Below are positions 9,258-17,488 of a stretch of 62,193 nucleotides of DNA, piece by piece. A model generated the notes under the pieces. It did no database searches and was not told the DNA's origin. It saw nothing but the letters and a program-made list of their open reading frames with translations. A program made the position numbers and the translations under genes. Origin of the DNA: an uncultured Clostridium sp. (GTDB lineage Bacteria; Bacillota; Clostridia; TANB77; CAG-508); assembly GCA_947384775.1 (NCBI GenBank), contig CANDIF010000006.1, positions 1 to 62,193 on the forward strand, given 5' to 3'. Positions within the stretch are counted from its first letter, which is position 1. Each line of letters begins with the position of its first letter.

Positions 9258-9887
9258 CTATTTTGTACTTATATTTATCATTTCTGCTCCAACATTTAGT
9301 TCCCTTGATATAATATTTTGTATTTGTGCAATTTGTTCCGCTTCTAATATTTCTGCTTTTATTATTACACTTATACTATTTTCATTTGTAAATATTACAA
9401 TATCTTTAAATCCTTTTGCCTGTACTAAATTTTCTGCTATCATCACGGAGTTTCTCCTGTTATTTATTTCTGTAATTTTATCTATTGCTTCTTTTTTTTG
9501 TTCTGCTGTTGCATTTGCGTTGTTATATATTTCTTGATATGTTTCTAGCATCTGTGAATATATATTTTCTCTTTCTAATTTTGATTTTACAAAATAGCTT
9601 TCTTCTTCCATTTGATTGATTGTAGCTATATTATTATTTTCATTATTTAATATATTATTCTCAATTTCATTAGTTTCTGAAGCTTCATTTTCTTCTGTTT
9701 TATTTTCAATTATTGCATTTTCCTCTTTTTCTTCTATAATTGCATTACCACTTACTAAAGTTGCATCTCCTAATGCCGATATTTGTTCCTTTTTTATTTC
9801 TTTATTTGTAAAGTTTAGATATCCTGCTGTCATTAACATTAGCGATATTACCAATACTATTAACTGGTTCTTTTTTAACACTTTCAT
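9258..9887 (-). CDS. spoIIIAH: Stage III sporulation protein AH (SpoIIIAH)
   Basis: Mother-cell membrane protein that pairs with forespore SpoIIQ across the intermembrane space to form the feeding-tube-like channel. ATG 9887 follows GGAGGAAAG. One transmembrane helix (about residues 9-25), an acidic Glu/Asn linker, then the conserved ring-forming domain (about 105-208) with 'VMIAENLVQAKGFKDIVIFT'. Last gene of the eight-gene operon, one base after spoIIIAG. Two upstream members of this operon depend on CGG frameshifts. Confidence 0.92.
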   Translation of the reverse strand: MKVLKKNQLIVLVISLMLMTAGYLNFTNKEIKKEQISALGDATLVSGNAIIEEKEENAIIENKTEENEASETNEIENNILNNENNNIATINQMEEESYFVKSKLERENIYSQMLETYQEIYNNANATAEQKKEAIDKITEINNRRNSVMIAENLVQAKGFKDIVIFTNENSISVIIKAEILEAEQIAQIQNIISRELNVGAEMINISTK

Positions 9888-9888
9888 T

Positions 9889-10506
9889 TTATATCTTTCC
9901 TCCGTCCATCTTAAATACTTGAACTTTATGTGCCGCAATACCTGTAACTGCTGATACTGCTTGAATTATATTTGCTTTTAAATTTGCATTTCCTCCACCT
10001 TCTGCTATAATTATTGCCCCTTCTATTTTTGGCATTACTACTTTTTCTGTAACTGGATTATTTGAGCCATCTAAAATTATTTCTTTATTTGAGTCTGTTG
10101 ACTCTATCGTTCGTGTTCCCCCTTCTGAATCGCTTTCTTCTGTGACACTTACATTCTTATTTTCATTATACATTGCAACTATTTGATTGCTTTCAGAATA
10201 TGTAATTAATACTTTTACTTTACCTACTCCATCTATTTTTGACAATATGTCCTCTAGCTCTTGTTCTAAATTATATGCACCTGTTTCTTCTATATTCTCA
10301 CTTTTTATATTTTCCGCTAATACTTTATATTCTGTATTAGGTTCATTTTTATTTTCTTGTTTTTCTTCTTTTCCCCATATTACATTGATTGCTATTATAG
10401 TAACTATTAATAATACTAAAAATACAACTAAATTTTCTATTGTTTTTTTATTGTTTCCTTCTGTCGTTTTCCTTATTACAAGACTTTTTATTTTATTCTT
10501 TAGCAT
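9889..10506 (-). CDS. spoIIIAG: Stage III sporulation protein AG (SpoIIIAG)
   Basis: Ring-forming component of the mother-cell/forespore channel. One transmembrane helix near residues 25-45 ('NLVVFLVLLIVTIIAINVIW') follows a basic N-terminus. The extracytoplasmic domain keeps the family's 'ELEDILSKIDGVGKVKVLIT' and the C-terminal 'EGAIIIAEGGGNANLKANII' block. 205 residues fits. Located between spoIIIAF and spoIIIAH. Confidence 0.93.
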   Translation of the reverse strand: MLKNKIKSLVIRKTTEGNNKKTIENLVVFLVLLIVTIIAINVIWGKEEKQENKNEPNTEYKVLAENIKSENIEETGAYNLEQELEDILSKIDGVGKVKVLITYSESNQIVAMYNENKNVSVTEESDSEGGTRTIESTDSNKEIILDGSNNPVTEKVVMPKIEGAIIIAEGGGNANLKANIIQAVSAVTGIAAHKVQVFKMDGGKI

Positions 10507-10519
10507 TTTTTTATCCTTT

Positions 10520-11077
10520 CTAATTTATAATGATATCTTTTTGATTCACTCCATATGTGGTTTCTAAAAAAGTTTTTATGTTCAACACTTCTTCTTGTGA
10601 TATATTTTCTTCCTTAGTTTTGTCTTCTTTATTTACTGAAATCTCAACAGGTTCTATGTTTTTATTTTCTTTTACTATTCCTATTTTCAATTTTTTTATT
10701 TTTCCATAATCTATTTCTTCTGTTTCTATTTCAGCTTCAATTTTTTTTATTTTATATCCTTTTTCTTCCAAGTTTTTAGTTATGTCCTGTTTTATATTTT
10801 CTTTATATATCTGTTCTATGTAAGTATTTGTATCTATCGTAGCTATTTCCTTTTGTTCATATTTTTTAGTTTGTGAATTTATATATTTTAATATATCTAT
10901 TTCTTTTCCTGTTATCTTTGAAATTATTGGAGATATTATTACAAATATAAGATATACCCCCATAACAGTTTTTATATATTTTTTAATGTTTCCGTTTGGA
11001 ATTATCATTTCTATTATTGTGCTTATTATTACTGCAATTACTATTCCTCTTAACCATGAGTTTAGCCAATTAACCAT
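10520..11077 (-). CDS. spoIIIAF: Stage III sporulation protein AF (SpoIIIAF)
   Basis: Membrane subunit of the SpoIIIA-SpoIIQ channel. Two N-terminal transmembrane helices (about residues 8-25 and 34-53) enclose 'IIEMIIPNGNIKKYIKTVMG', the family signature. The rest is a soluble domain ending 'TTYGVNQKDIIIN'. 185 residues is normal. ATG 11077 lies 12 bases after spoIIIAE. Confidence 0.92.
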   Translation of the reverse strand: MVNWLNSWLRGIVIAVIISTIIEMIIPNGNIKKYIKTVMGVYLIFVIISPIISKITGKEIDILKYINSQTKKYEQKEIATIDTNTYIEQIYKENIKQDITKNLEEKGYKIKKIEAEIETEEIDYGKIKKLKIGIVKENKNIEPVEISVNKEDKTKEENISQEEVLNIKTFLETTYGVNQKDIIIN

Positions 11078-11088
11078 TCATTTTCTCC

Positions 11089-12232
11089 TTATCTATACAT
11101 AAGTGAAGCATTGGAAATTTTTAGTATTATTGCTATTCCTATAATTAAAAGCACTGATATAAATACCATAATTCCTAAAAGGACCTTAAATGTTCCCCCT
11201 ATGTTTCCAATAACTTTTACTATTTTTTCATCTGCTAATGGTTCACTTATTGCTGCTACAAGATTATATAAAATGCTTAATATACTCAGTTTTATAATCG
11301 GTGTTATACATATTCCTATAATTATAATTACGCCTATCATTCCTACCGCATTTTTTATTAATGACGTTGCTCCGAAGGACTGTATCTACTGAATCTCCTA
11401 GTGCTTTCCCTACTACTGGAATTGCTGTTCCTGTTACTGCTTTTATTCCTTTTATTGTTATTCCATCTATACTACTTGTTAATGTTCCTTCTAATGAAAG
11501 CACTCCAACAAATATCGTAATGACAAAACTAATTATCCAAATAGCACTTGATTTAAAAAATTTTGCAAGTTTTCCTACTTGCACTTTATCTGATAAATTT
11601 GATACTATATCTAATACTGTTGAAATTATTACTATTGGTAAAATTACTATATTTACAAGATTTCCTATCATAACTATCGAAAATAATAATATTGGCTGTA
11701 TTACTGTTATTGTTGCAACTTGTCCTGTTGCACTGATTAATGCTAATAGAATTGGTAAAAGCGAGTTCATAAAGCCTGTTAGATTTGTTATGCTTTCTCT
11801 TATAGATGCTATTATTTGTGAAAAATTGGCTGTTATTAGTGTAACGATCAATATGTATTCAACATAATATGCTATTTTAGAGACATTTTCGTTTCCTAAA
11901 TTTTCTCCAATATTTTTCAATATACTATGTATTACTATTATTGCTAATATGCTTCCCAATAGTGTAATCGAATTCACTAATTCTTTTCCTAATATTTTGA
12001 TTATTCCAGAAAAGATAGTATTGTTATTTATATTACCCTTTGTAAATTCTTTTAAATAATTTTCTATGTCAATTTCTGGAAATATTTCATTTGTATATTT
12101 TTTTCCTTCACTAATTACTGCTGACATATCTAATACTTCCAATTGTGATTCTACAATTTCTTGAGTTCCATAGCTTACGGTTGATGAAAAACTTATTATC
12201 ATTAATACAAAAAATATTATCTTTGTTTTCAT
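11089..12232 (-). CDS. spoIIIAE: Stage III sporulation protein AE, read through one +1 shift at CGG
   Basis: Polytopic membrane protein of the spore channel. It begins with a signal-like helix (MKTKIIFFVLMIISF) and then several transmembrane helices. The zero frame is normal through 'AIPVVGKALGDSVDTVL', then meets CGG at 11372-11374. Skipping the C continues with GATSLIKNAVGMIG, the family sequence, and the last two helices to a stop at 11089. The corrected product is 380 aa, close to the roughly 400-aa family size; unshifted, it would end in unrelated residues about 30 codons on. SpoIIIAE is essential for sporulation in Bacillus, so a dead copy inside an otherwise intact operon would be surprising. 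Confidence 0.9.
11372..11374 (-). other. CGG +1 frameshift site (spoIIIAE)
   Basis: Context GTC-CTT-CGG-AGC. Skipping C gives Val-Leu-Gly-Ala and rejoins the SpoIIIAE sequence. Confidence 0.85.
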
Positions 12233-12258
12233 ATTTTTTCCTTACTTTTTAAATTTAT

Positions 12259-12645
12259 TTATGGAATTATTGTTGTAATTACTTGTAACAAAGCTGATAT
12301 TATCGGCACTGAAATGCTTATTATTATAATTTTTCCACCGAATTCAAGTTTACTTGCTATTGCTGTTTCTCCTGCATCTTTACATATGCTTACTCCAAAT
12401 TCTGTTAATATTGCAATTCCTGTTATTTTTAGTATTATTGAAAGATATGTTGCATTTATTCCTGTTTTTTTGCTAAGTTCTGTTAGTATACTAATTATTC
12501 CAGATAATTTATCAAATACCAAAAATATTATTATTATTCCACTTATTATTGAAATATATATTGCAAATTCTGGCTTGTACTGTTTTATTATTACTATAAT
12601 TATTAGTGCAATTATTCCTACTCCTATAATTTTTATTGCTTCCAT
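12259..12645 (-). CDS. spoIIIAD: Stage III sporulation protein AD (SpoIIIAD)
   Basis: Small four-helix membrane subunit of the spore channel, 128 aa. The N-terminus 'MEAIKIIGVGIIALIIIVII' and the 'GIAILTEFGVSICKDAGETA' region are typical. It lies between spoIIIAC (15 bases) and spoIIIAE. Confidence 0.92.
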   Translation of the reverse strand: MEAIKIIGVGIIALIIIVIIKQYKPEFAIYISIISGIIIIFLVFDKLSGIISILTELSKKTGINATYLSIILKITGIAILTEFGVSICKDAGETAIASKLEFGGKIIIISISVPIISALLQVITTIIP

Positions 12646-12660
12646 CTATTCCTCCTATAT

Positions 12661-12855
12661 TTATAAGTTGAAAATGATTCTTACACTATTAAATAATGCA
12701 CTGATTTCCTTTATTACCATTGAAAGCACAATTATTAAACCTGCTAAAGTTGTCATCATAGCTTGATCTTCTCTTCCTGCTCTTACTAAAACTTGATGTA
12801 GCACAGCAACAAGTATACCTATTGCTGCTATTTTAAATAATAAATCAATTCCCAT
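12661..12855 (-). CDS. spoIIIAC: Stage III sporulation protein AC (SpoIIIAC)
   Basis: Sixty-four-residue protein with two transmembrane helices. It opens 'MGIDLLFKIAAIGILVAVLH' and contains the family block 'VLVRAGREDQAMMTTLAG'. Correct position and size for the operon. Confidence 0.92.
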   Translation of the reverse strand: MGIDLLFKIAAIGILVAVLHQVLVRAGREDQAMMTTLAGLIIVLSMVIKEISALFNSVRIIFNL

Positions 12856-12882
12856 ATTAACCTCATTTCTTAAATATTTTAA

Positions 12883-13392
12883 TTAAAGTAAAATAATTAC
12901 AATACCTAAACCTAATATCATTCCTAAAGTTCTGTACATTCTTTCATTTTTTTCTCTTTCAATTTCTGCTTTTTTTATTTGATTATCTAAAAAAGATGAG
13001 GTTAAGTCTATTTGATTTACTTGTCCTTTTAAATCTGTTTTTCCTAATAGTTTTCCTAAGTCTTTTAATATGTTTTTATCTTCTGCATTTATATTTAATA
13101 TGTCTGTTTCAACTGCTGTATTCCATGCTTCTCCTGCTGACTTGAAGTTCATATTATACCTTGCTTTTCTAAATACTCCACCTATGTTTGAATTACTACT
13201 TTCTGATATCTGTTCAAATATTTCTGGAATTGGTTCATATGTAAAGTTTACCTTTGATTTAAATATATTAAGTGCACTTTTGAATTCTCTAAGTTCATTT
13301 ACTCTATACACATATTTTTTTGATTTCAGTATTCCTAGTACAGAACATGTTAAAAATATGGCACTATAGATTATCATTTTTATTATTAACAT
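12883..13392 (-). CDS. spoIIIAB: Stage III sporulation protein AB (SpoIIIAB)
   Basis: Membrane protein of 169 aa with an N-terminal helix, a GspF-like helical cytoplasmic domain ('RVNELREFKSALNIFKSKVN' onward) and a C-terminal helix ending 'GLGIVIILL'. The start lies 4 bases after spoIIIAA. Works with SpoIIIAA in assembling the spore channel. Confidence 0.9.
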   Translation of the reverse strand: MLIIKMIIYSAIFLTCSVLGILKSKKYVYRVNELREFKSALNIFKSKVNFTYEPIPEIFEQISESSNSNIGGVFRKARYNMNFKSAGEAWNTAVETDILNINAEDKNILKDLGKLLGKTDLKGQVNQIDLTSSFLDNQIKKAEIEREKNERMYRTLGMILGLGIVIILL

Positions 13393-13396
13393 ATTA

Positions 13397-14324
13397 TCAC
13401 TCCGCTTTTTTATAATTTTTTTCTACGAGTTCATATATATCTTTAATTTTTCCCTTTTCATTTTTGTTGTCTAATATAATTATTTTTTCTATTAGTTCAT
13501 TTTCTATTAAATCTTTTAATATTGGATTCTTTAAAATATCTTCAAAGTTCAAACCATGTGCTGTAAAAACTCCCTTTGTTCCTGAACAAAAGGCTTCTTT
13601 AATAATTTCTGAATCGCCTACAGTTCCAATCTCATCTGCACATATTACTTGTGGTGCCATACTTCTTATTAACATTTTCATTCCAAGAACTTTTGGCACA
13701 TTATCTAATATATCGGTTCTTATTCCTATATCATTTTGTGGAACTCCTTTGTATACTGCTGCAATTTCTCCTCTTTCATCTACAACCCCGACAATTTAAT
13801 CCCATAAATCCTATTTCTTCTATTCCGTTACTTATATTTCTTATTATATCTCTTAATAATGTTGTTTTTCCCACTCCTGGTGGAGATACTATTAATGTGT
13901 TATATATATTCTTTTCATTCATATTTAATATATATTTTAGTATCTTATTGCTACACCCTAAAATTTGCCTCGCTATTCTAAAATTTAAACTTGATATGTA
14001 ATTAATGTTTATTATTTTATTGTTTTCCATAGTGCAATTTCCTGTAATCCCTACTCTATGTCCACCTTTTATTGTTATATATCCATTACATATTTGATTT
14101 TGATACGAGTATATTGAATTGTTACATACTTTTTGCAATATTTCTAACATATCATTTGTATTTATGATTTGTGTAATAAGTTTCTCTCTATTAGAATATT
14201 TTAAAATAATAGGTTTATTGTTTCTAATTCTTATTTCTTCTAGCGTATTTTCTTCTTGCATTTTTTCTTGTTCTTTTATTTTTTGGGAAATTTTCATTGG
14301 AAAAAAATTAAATATCTCCTGCAT
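13397..14324 (-). CDS. spoIIIAA: Stage III sporulation ATPase AA, read through one +1 shift at CGG
   Basis: Secretion-type AAA ATPase thought to drive assembly of the SpoIIIA channel. The first part has the N-domain and Walker A ('VSPPGVGKTTLLRDIIR'). In 'GFMGLNC' the frame meets CGG at 13788-13790. Skipping its C yields 'GVVDERGEIAAVYKGVPQND', whose VVDER motif is diagnostic for the family, then 'MAPQVICADEIG' (Walker B) and the C-terminus. The corrected protein is 308 aa, the normal length; unshifted it ends at TGA four codons later, before Walker B. First gene of the operon, so failure to shift would also leave most downstream genes behind a premature stop. Confidence 0.9.
13788..13790 (-). 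other. CGG +1 frameshift site (spoIIIAA)
   Basis: Context AAT-TGT-CGG-GGT-TGT-AGA-TGA. Skipping C gives Cys-Gly-Val-Val-Asp-Glu-Arg. Confidence 0.87.
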
Positions 14325-14384
14325 ATTTTTCTCCTATTTTAAGTTATCCTCTTAGAATTATATGCAGGAAATATTTTTTTAGAA

Positions 14385-14771
14385 CTAAAATATTTCGATT
14401 GATATTAAATCATTATCTTTTAAATTATATTTCTCCCTAAAATTTATGTCTGATACAATTTCCACAATATCTGTATTATGGTCACCGTTTTTATTCGCAT
14501 TCTTTTCTGCTCTTACTATAAATGCTTTCTGTATTTCATTAATTGAATTATTTCTTATGTTACAATTTTGTACAAATACATTTTGAGTTCCGCCATACTT
14601 TTCTGGTGGTATTATTATATCTGGCTTTACATCATATTCTCTATTTAATTTTATATTTAACGTTCCGGGAAATAGCCTAATATCAAGTTTTTCTTGGAAT
14701 ATATCTTCTATCTTTTTTACCCATATTTTAGCAGTTCCTATCCCGCTTGTTACCTTTCCTTCTAATATCAT
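14385..14771 (-). CDS. DUF120 / CTP-dependent riboflavin kinase-like protein
   Basis: A 128-residue protein resembling DUF120, the fold of the archaeal riboflavin kinase that uses CTP to make FMN. Matching features: an opening 'EGKVTSGIGTAKIWV' like the family's G-x-V-x-S-G-x-G, and the signature 'LFPGTLNIKLNREY' (about residues 39-52). ATG 14771 follows AAGGAGAAA. Bacteria normally use the unrelated ATP-dependent RibF, so activity here is inferred by similarity only. It stands alone between spoIIIAA and a DUF1294 gene. Its CCC-GGA in 'FPGTL' is a useful contrast: same residues as the mtaB site 2 but without the extra C. Confidence 0.7.
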   Translation of the reverse strand: MILEGKVTSGIGTAKIWVKKIEDIFQEKLDIRLFPGTLNIKLNREYDVKPDIIIPPEKYGGTQNVFVQNCNIRNNSINEIQKAFIVRAEKNANKNGDHNTDIVEIVSDINFREKYNLKDNDLISIEIF

Positions 14772-14891
14772 TTATATTTTTTTCTCCTTCTTTTTGTAAT
14801 TTTTCTGTAATATTTTTGAAATATTTTTCTCTTTTTGTAATTTTTCTGTAATAAAAGTCAATTTTATGTAATCTTTTTTTACCAAATTTTG

Positions 14892-14922
14892 TTATCCACT
14901 TTTCTGTGGAAACTGTGGATAA
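14892..14922. promoter_or_regulatory. Pair of DnaA-box-like 9-mers
   Basis: TTATCCACT (14892-14900) faces a perfect TGTGGATAA (14914-14922), with a weaker TGTGGAAAC between. Consensus DnaA box is TTATCCACA. They lie in the 270-base gap upstream of the DUF120 gene, which otherwise shows only two direct copies of TTTTTGTAATTTTTCTGTAA (near 14792 and 14833). Confidence 0.4.
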
Positions 14923-15042
14923 CTTTGTGAACAACTCCAAATACTGACTTTTTTTTCCACTTTTTTTGTCTAAAAAATCAATTTTGTCTATTAGAACATT
15001 CTGATAATTTTTTCTTATGCATTATGTTTACAGCACAAATGT

Positions 15043-15333
15043 TTAGAACATAAAATATATGCACATAAAAGATATTACTTCTAGTATTAATATCATTGGA
15101 AATCCTATTATAAATCTAGTTTTTTTGTTCTTGTGCCTAATAGTATACATCGCCGTAATTCCGCCTATTCCGCCTCCTAAAGCTACTAGTGTAAATAATG
15201 TTTTTTCTGGTATTCTTCTTTTGGCTCTTTTTGCTTTATATTTATCAATTGCCATAATTAAAAATGTCATTAAATTTATTATTAACAAATATATTAATAT
15301 TGCTATTATATTGTTGTTAATTATTTCTTTCAT
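15043..15333 (-). CDS. DUF1294 family small membrane protein
   Basis: A 96-residue protein with three transmembrane helices. The conserved DUF1294 features are present: 'DKYKAKRAKRRIPEKTL' after helix 1, 'GGGIGGITAMYTIRHKNKK' and a final hydrophobic helix. The family is widespread in bacteria; its function is not known to me. Single gene upstream of the HU terminator region. Confidence 0.85.
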   Translation of the reverse strand: MKEIINNNIIAILIYLLIINLMTFLIMAIDKYKAKRAKRRIPEKTLFTLVALGGGIGGITAMYTIRHKNKKTRFIIGFPMILILEVISFMCIYFMF

Positions 15334-15390
15334 TTTTTTTCCTCTTTTCCATTTTTATTTTATATGAGTAGTTCTCTTCATTAATTTGAA

Positions 15391-15415
15391 AAAGAGACCA
15401 TATCATGGTCTCTTT
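15391..15415. terminator. Terminator after HU
   Basis: AAAGAGACCAT / ATGGTCTCTTT stem with T run, directly downstream of the HU gene. Confidence 0.85.
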
Positions 15416-15445
15416 TTGTGGTAAATTAACCACTATCTCTTTATC

Positions 15446-15724
15446 TTATTTTTTGTTTACTAAGTCTTTTAATGCTTTTCCAGCTTTGAATACTGGTGCT
15501 TTTGATGCAGGTATTTTGATTTCTTCCTTAGTTTGTGGGTTTCTTCCTTTTCTAGCTGCTCTTTTTCTTACTTCAAAAGAACCGAATCCTACTAATTGAA
15601 CTTTATCTCCTTTTTGTAAAGCTTCTGTTACTACATCTACGAATGCATTAACTGTTGCTTCAGCTCCTTTTTTTGTGTCTCCTGTTTTTGCAGCTACTGC
15701 TGCGATTAATTCAGCTTTGTTCAT
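15446..15724 (-). CDS. hup: HU-type histone-like DNA-binding protein
   Basis: Ninety-two-residue dimeric nucleoid protein that bends DNA. All family features are present: '[19 protein letters not shown]', '[20 protein letters not shown]', '[20 protein letters not shown]'. Strong GGAGG site. It has its own terminator and is likely highly expressed. Confidence 0.96.
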   Translation of the reverse strand: MNKAELIAAVAAKTGDTKKGAEATVNAFVDVVTEALQKGDKVQLVGFGSFEVRKRAARKGRNPQTKEEIKIPASKAPVFKAGKALKDLVNKK

Positions 15725-15841
15725 TTAAAACTACCTCCTATAAAGTTTTTGTTTTTAATGTAGAAATTGCGTCTACTATTAGATAATTCGCCATAATTAC
15801 CTAAAATCCTTCTTTTTTTTCACTTTTATCTTAATTTTTCC

Positions 15842-17227
15842 TTATCTATAAGCTTTTTTAGTTTTTAAATCTATTTTTATATACTTTAATAGGTATATTA
15901 TATTTACTAAAAATACGACTATTTGACTTATTAGAGTTGCTATAATAGCTCCATATATGCCTATATTTTGCACTTTTAATAGTGTCATATTAAAAATTAA
16001 TTTAACGATACATCCTAAGCTCATAGAAATTATTATGGTCTTAAATTTTCCTAGTCCTTGCATTACTCCTGTAATAGTTTGTGTTAATACAACAAAAATT
16101 ATGCTCCATGAACTTAGTTTTAGCATATTTGTCCCTGCAGAAGCTTTTGGAAATAGAATTTTTAAAATAAAATCTGAAAACAAATATAAAAATATACTAC
16201 TAATAAGTCCTATTATTAAACTTGCCAAAATAGAAAATTTTATTTTTTCTCTTGCTTCTTTATAACTTTGCCTTGCTACTGTCGCTGATATTGCTGGAAT
16301 TAGTGTTGTTGCAAATGCCATATTAAATGAAAATGGTAAACTTATTAATGTCTCTACTTTTCCTGTTAATATTCCATATTGTATCTTAGCTTGCTCTAAA
16401 TCCATATATTTGCTAATTTCTTTTACTATAGTAAATGCATCTATGGTTCTATTCATTGCAGATAACAAAGAACTTAAAGAAATTGGCATTGCTACCCAAA
16501 ATATAGTTTTTATAATTGTTCTAATACGTTCTTGCTTTTGTTCAGCTGATGTTACTACTTCTTTCCATATTTGTTTTTTACTTTTTATATAACTTATATA
16601 TAAATATCCAAAACTAATTGCTGTAGCCATTGTAGTTGCAAGTGAAGCAGTTCCTACCATAGTTATAGTATTATTTTTTGAAATAATTGCAAAAATTTCA
16701 ACAAAAATAATTGTTACTATAGTTTTAAATATTTGTTCTATTGATTGAGAATTTGCAGTTGTTGAAATTTTTTCCCTGCCATTAAAATATCCTTTTAATA
16801 CAGCTTCTAATGTTACAAAAAATATTGATGGTGAAAGTGCCATTAAACTTATTTCTGCTTCTGGTATTCCTAAATATTTATATGCAATTATATGTGCATT
16901 TATAAATAAAATACTGCTTCCTATAAATCCTAATATTCCAAATAATACGAATGAAATTTTGAAAGTTCTGTATGCACCTTTGTTATCTCCTTTTGCAACT
17001 TTTGCTGATATCAATTTCGAAATTGCATTTGGCACTCCTATTGATGTTATCGCAAGTACTATTGCATAAATTTGAAATGCAGAAGAATATATTGCATTTC
17101 CTGCATCTCCAAAACCTTCTTTATTTATAAGATATAATTTATATATTAATCCTGCTACTTTTATAACACATTGAGATATTATTAGAACAACTATGCTATA
17201 TAAAAATCCTTGTTTTCTCTTTAACAA
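15842..17227 (-). CDS. SpoVB-type polysaccharide/lipid flippase (MOP superfamily)
   Basis: Membrane transporter of about 461 aa with 12-14 transmembrane helices, in the MurJ/SpoVB/Wzx group that flips undecaprenyl-linked sugars. The region 'AGLIYKLYLINKEGFGDAGN' is nearly repeated in the second flippase at 55002. I choose TTG 17227 (followed by LKRKQGFLYS) because GGAGAG lies about 10 bases before; a GTG at 17236 is an alternative, and further upstream starts overlap poor context. Its leader contains the 185-bp inverted-repeat element. Confidence 0.85.
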   Translation of the reverse strand: MLKRKQGFLYSIVVLIISQCVIKVAGLIYKLYLINKEGFGDAGNAIYSSAFQIYAIVLAITSIGVPNAISKLISAKVAKGDNKGAYRTFKISFVLFGILGFIGSSILFINAHIIAYKYLGIPEAEISLMALSPSIFFVTLEAVLKGYFNGREKISTTANSQSIEQIFKTIVTIIFVEIFAIISKNNTITMVGTASLATTMATAISFGYLYISYIKSKKQIWKEVVTSAEQKQERIRTIIKTIFWVAMPISLSSLLSAMNRTIDAFTIVKEISKYMDLEQAKIQYGILTGKVETLISLPFSFNMAFATTLIPAISATVARQSYKEAREKIKFSILASLIIGLISSIFLYLFSDFILKILFPKASAGTNMLKLSSWSIIFVVLTQTITGVMQGLGKFKTIIISMSLGCIVKLIFNMTLLKVQNIGIYGAIIATLISQIVVFLVNIIYLLKYIKIDLKTKKAYR

Positions 17228-17296
17228 AGTCTTCACTCTCCACTTTAATGTATATGTGAAGAGTAGTGTTATTAGCACTTTTTATTGTTTATATAG

Positions 17297-17481
17297 AATT
17301 GACAACTATTATAAAATTTTTCTGCTTGTATGTATCTAAAATGTTCACAGAAATTCTAAATATATTTTATAGCACCCTTCCGATGCACAGATCGAACTCT
17401 TTCCATAAAATATATTAAGAATTTCTAGTTTCATCTTGAATAACCTCCTTCGCATTTAAAATTTTATAATAGTTGTCAATT
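17297..17481. repeat. 185-bp element with perfect 24-bp terminal inverted repeats
   Basis: The ends 17297-17320 and 17458-17481 are exact inverted repeats (core TTGACAACTATTATAAAATT). A second, inner inverted pair (17349-17370 and 17404-17425, one mismatch) makes the whole unit foldable into a long hairpin. It sits 7 bases past truB and contains a 29-codon ORF. Structure is MITE-like; no second copy is in this window. Confidence 0.75.
17345..17434 (-). CDS. Possible 29-residue peptide inside the inverted-repeat element
   Basis: A short ORF with an excellent ribosome-binding site (AAGGAGG, 10 bases before ATG 17434). The peptide starts MKLEILNIFYGKSS, has two cysteines five residues apart (ICASEGCY) and ends YKIYLEFL before TGA. 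Both arms of the inner inverted repeat are coding. The strong site argues for translation; size and cysteine spacing would suit a small bioactive or modified peptide, a leader peptide, or an element-encoded product. No modifying enzyme is adjacent, and I recognise no family. Confidence 0.45.
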   Translation of the reverse strand: MKLEILNIFYGKSSICASEGCYKIYLEFL

Positions 17482-17488
17482 AAATATA

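Noticed and set aside
14728..14940. Minus-strand ORF overlapping the start of the DUF120 gene
   Set aside because: Low-complexity Lys-rich translation, no family match, overlaps a well-supported start and the DnaA-box region.
17371..17420. tRNA-like T-arm (GAGTTCGATC) inside the 185-bp element
   Set aside because: No acceptor, D or anticodon stems could be folded around it; it belongs to the short ORF. No tRNA or rRNA gene was found in the window.
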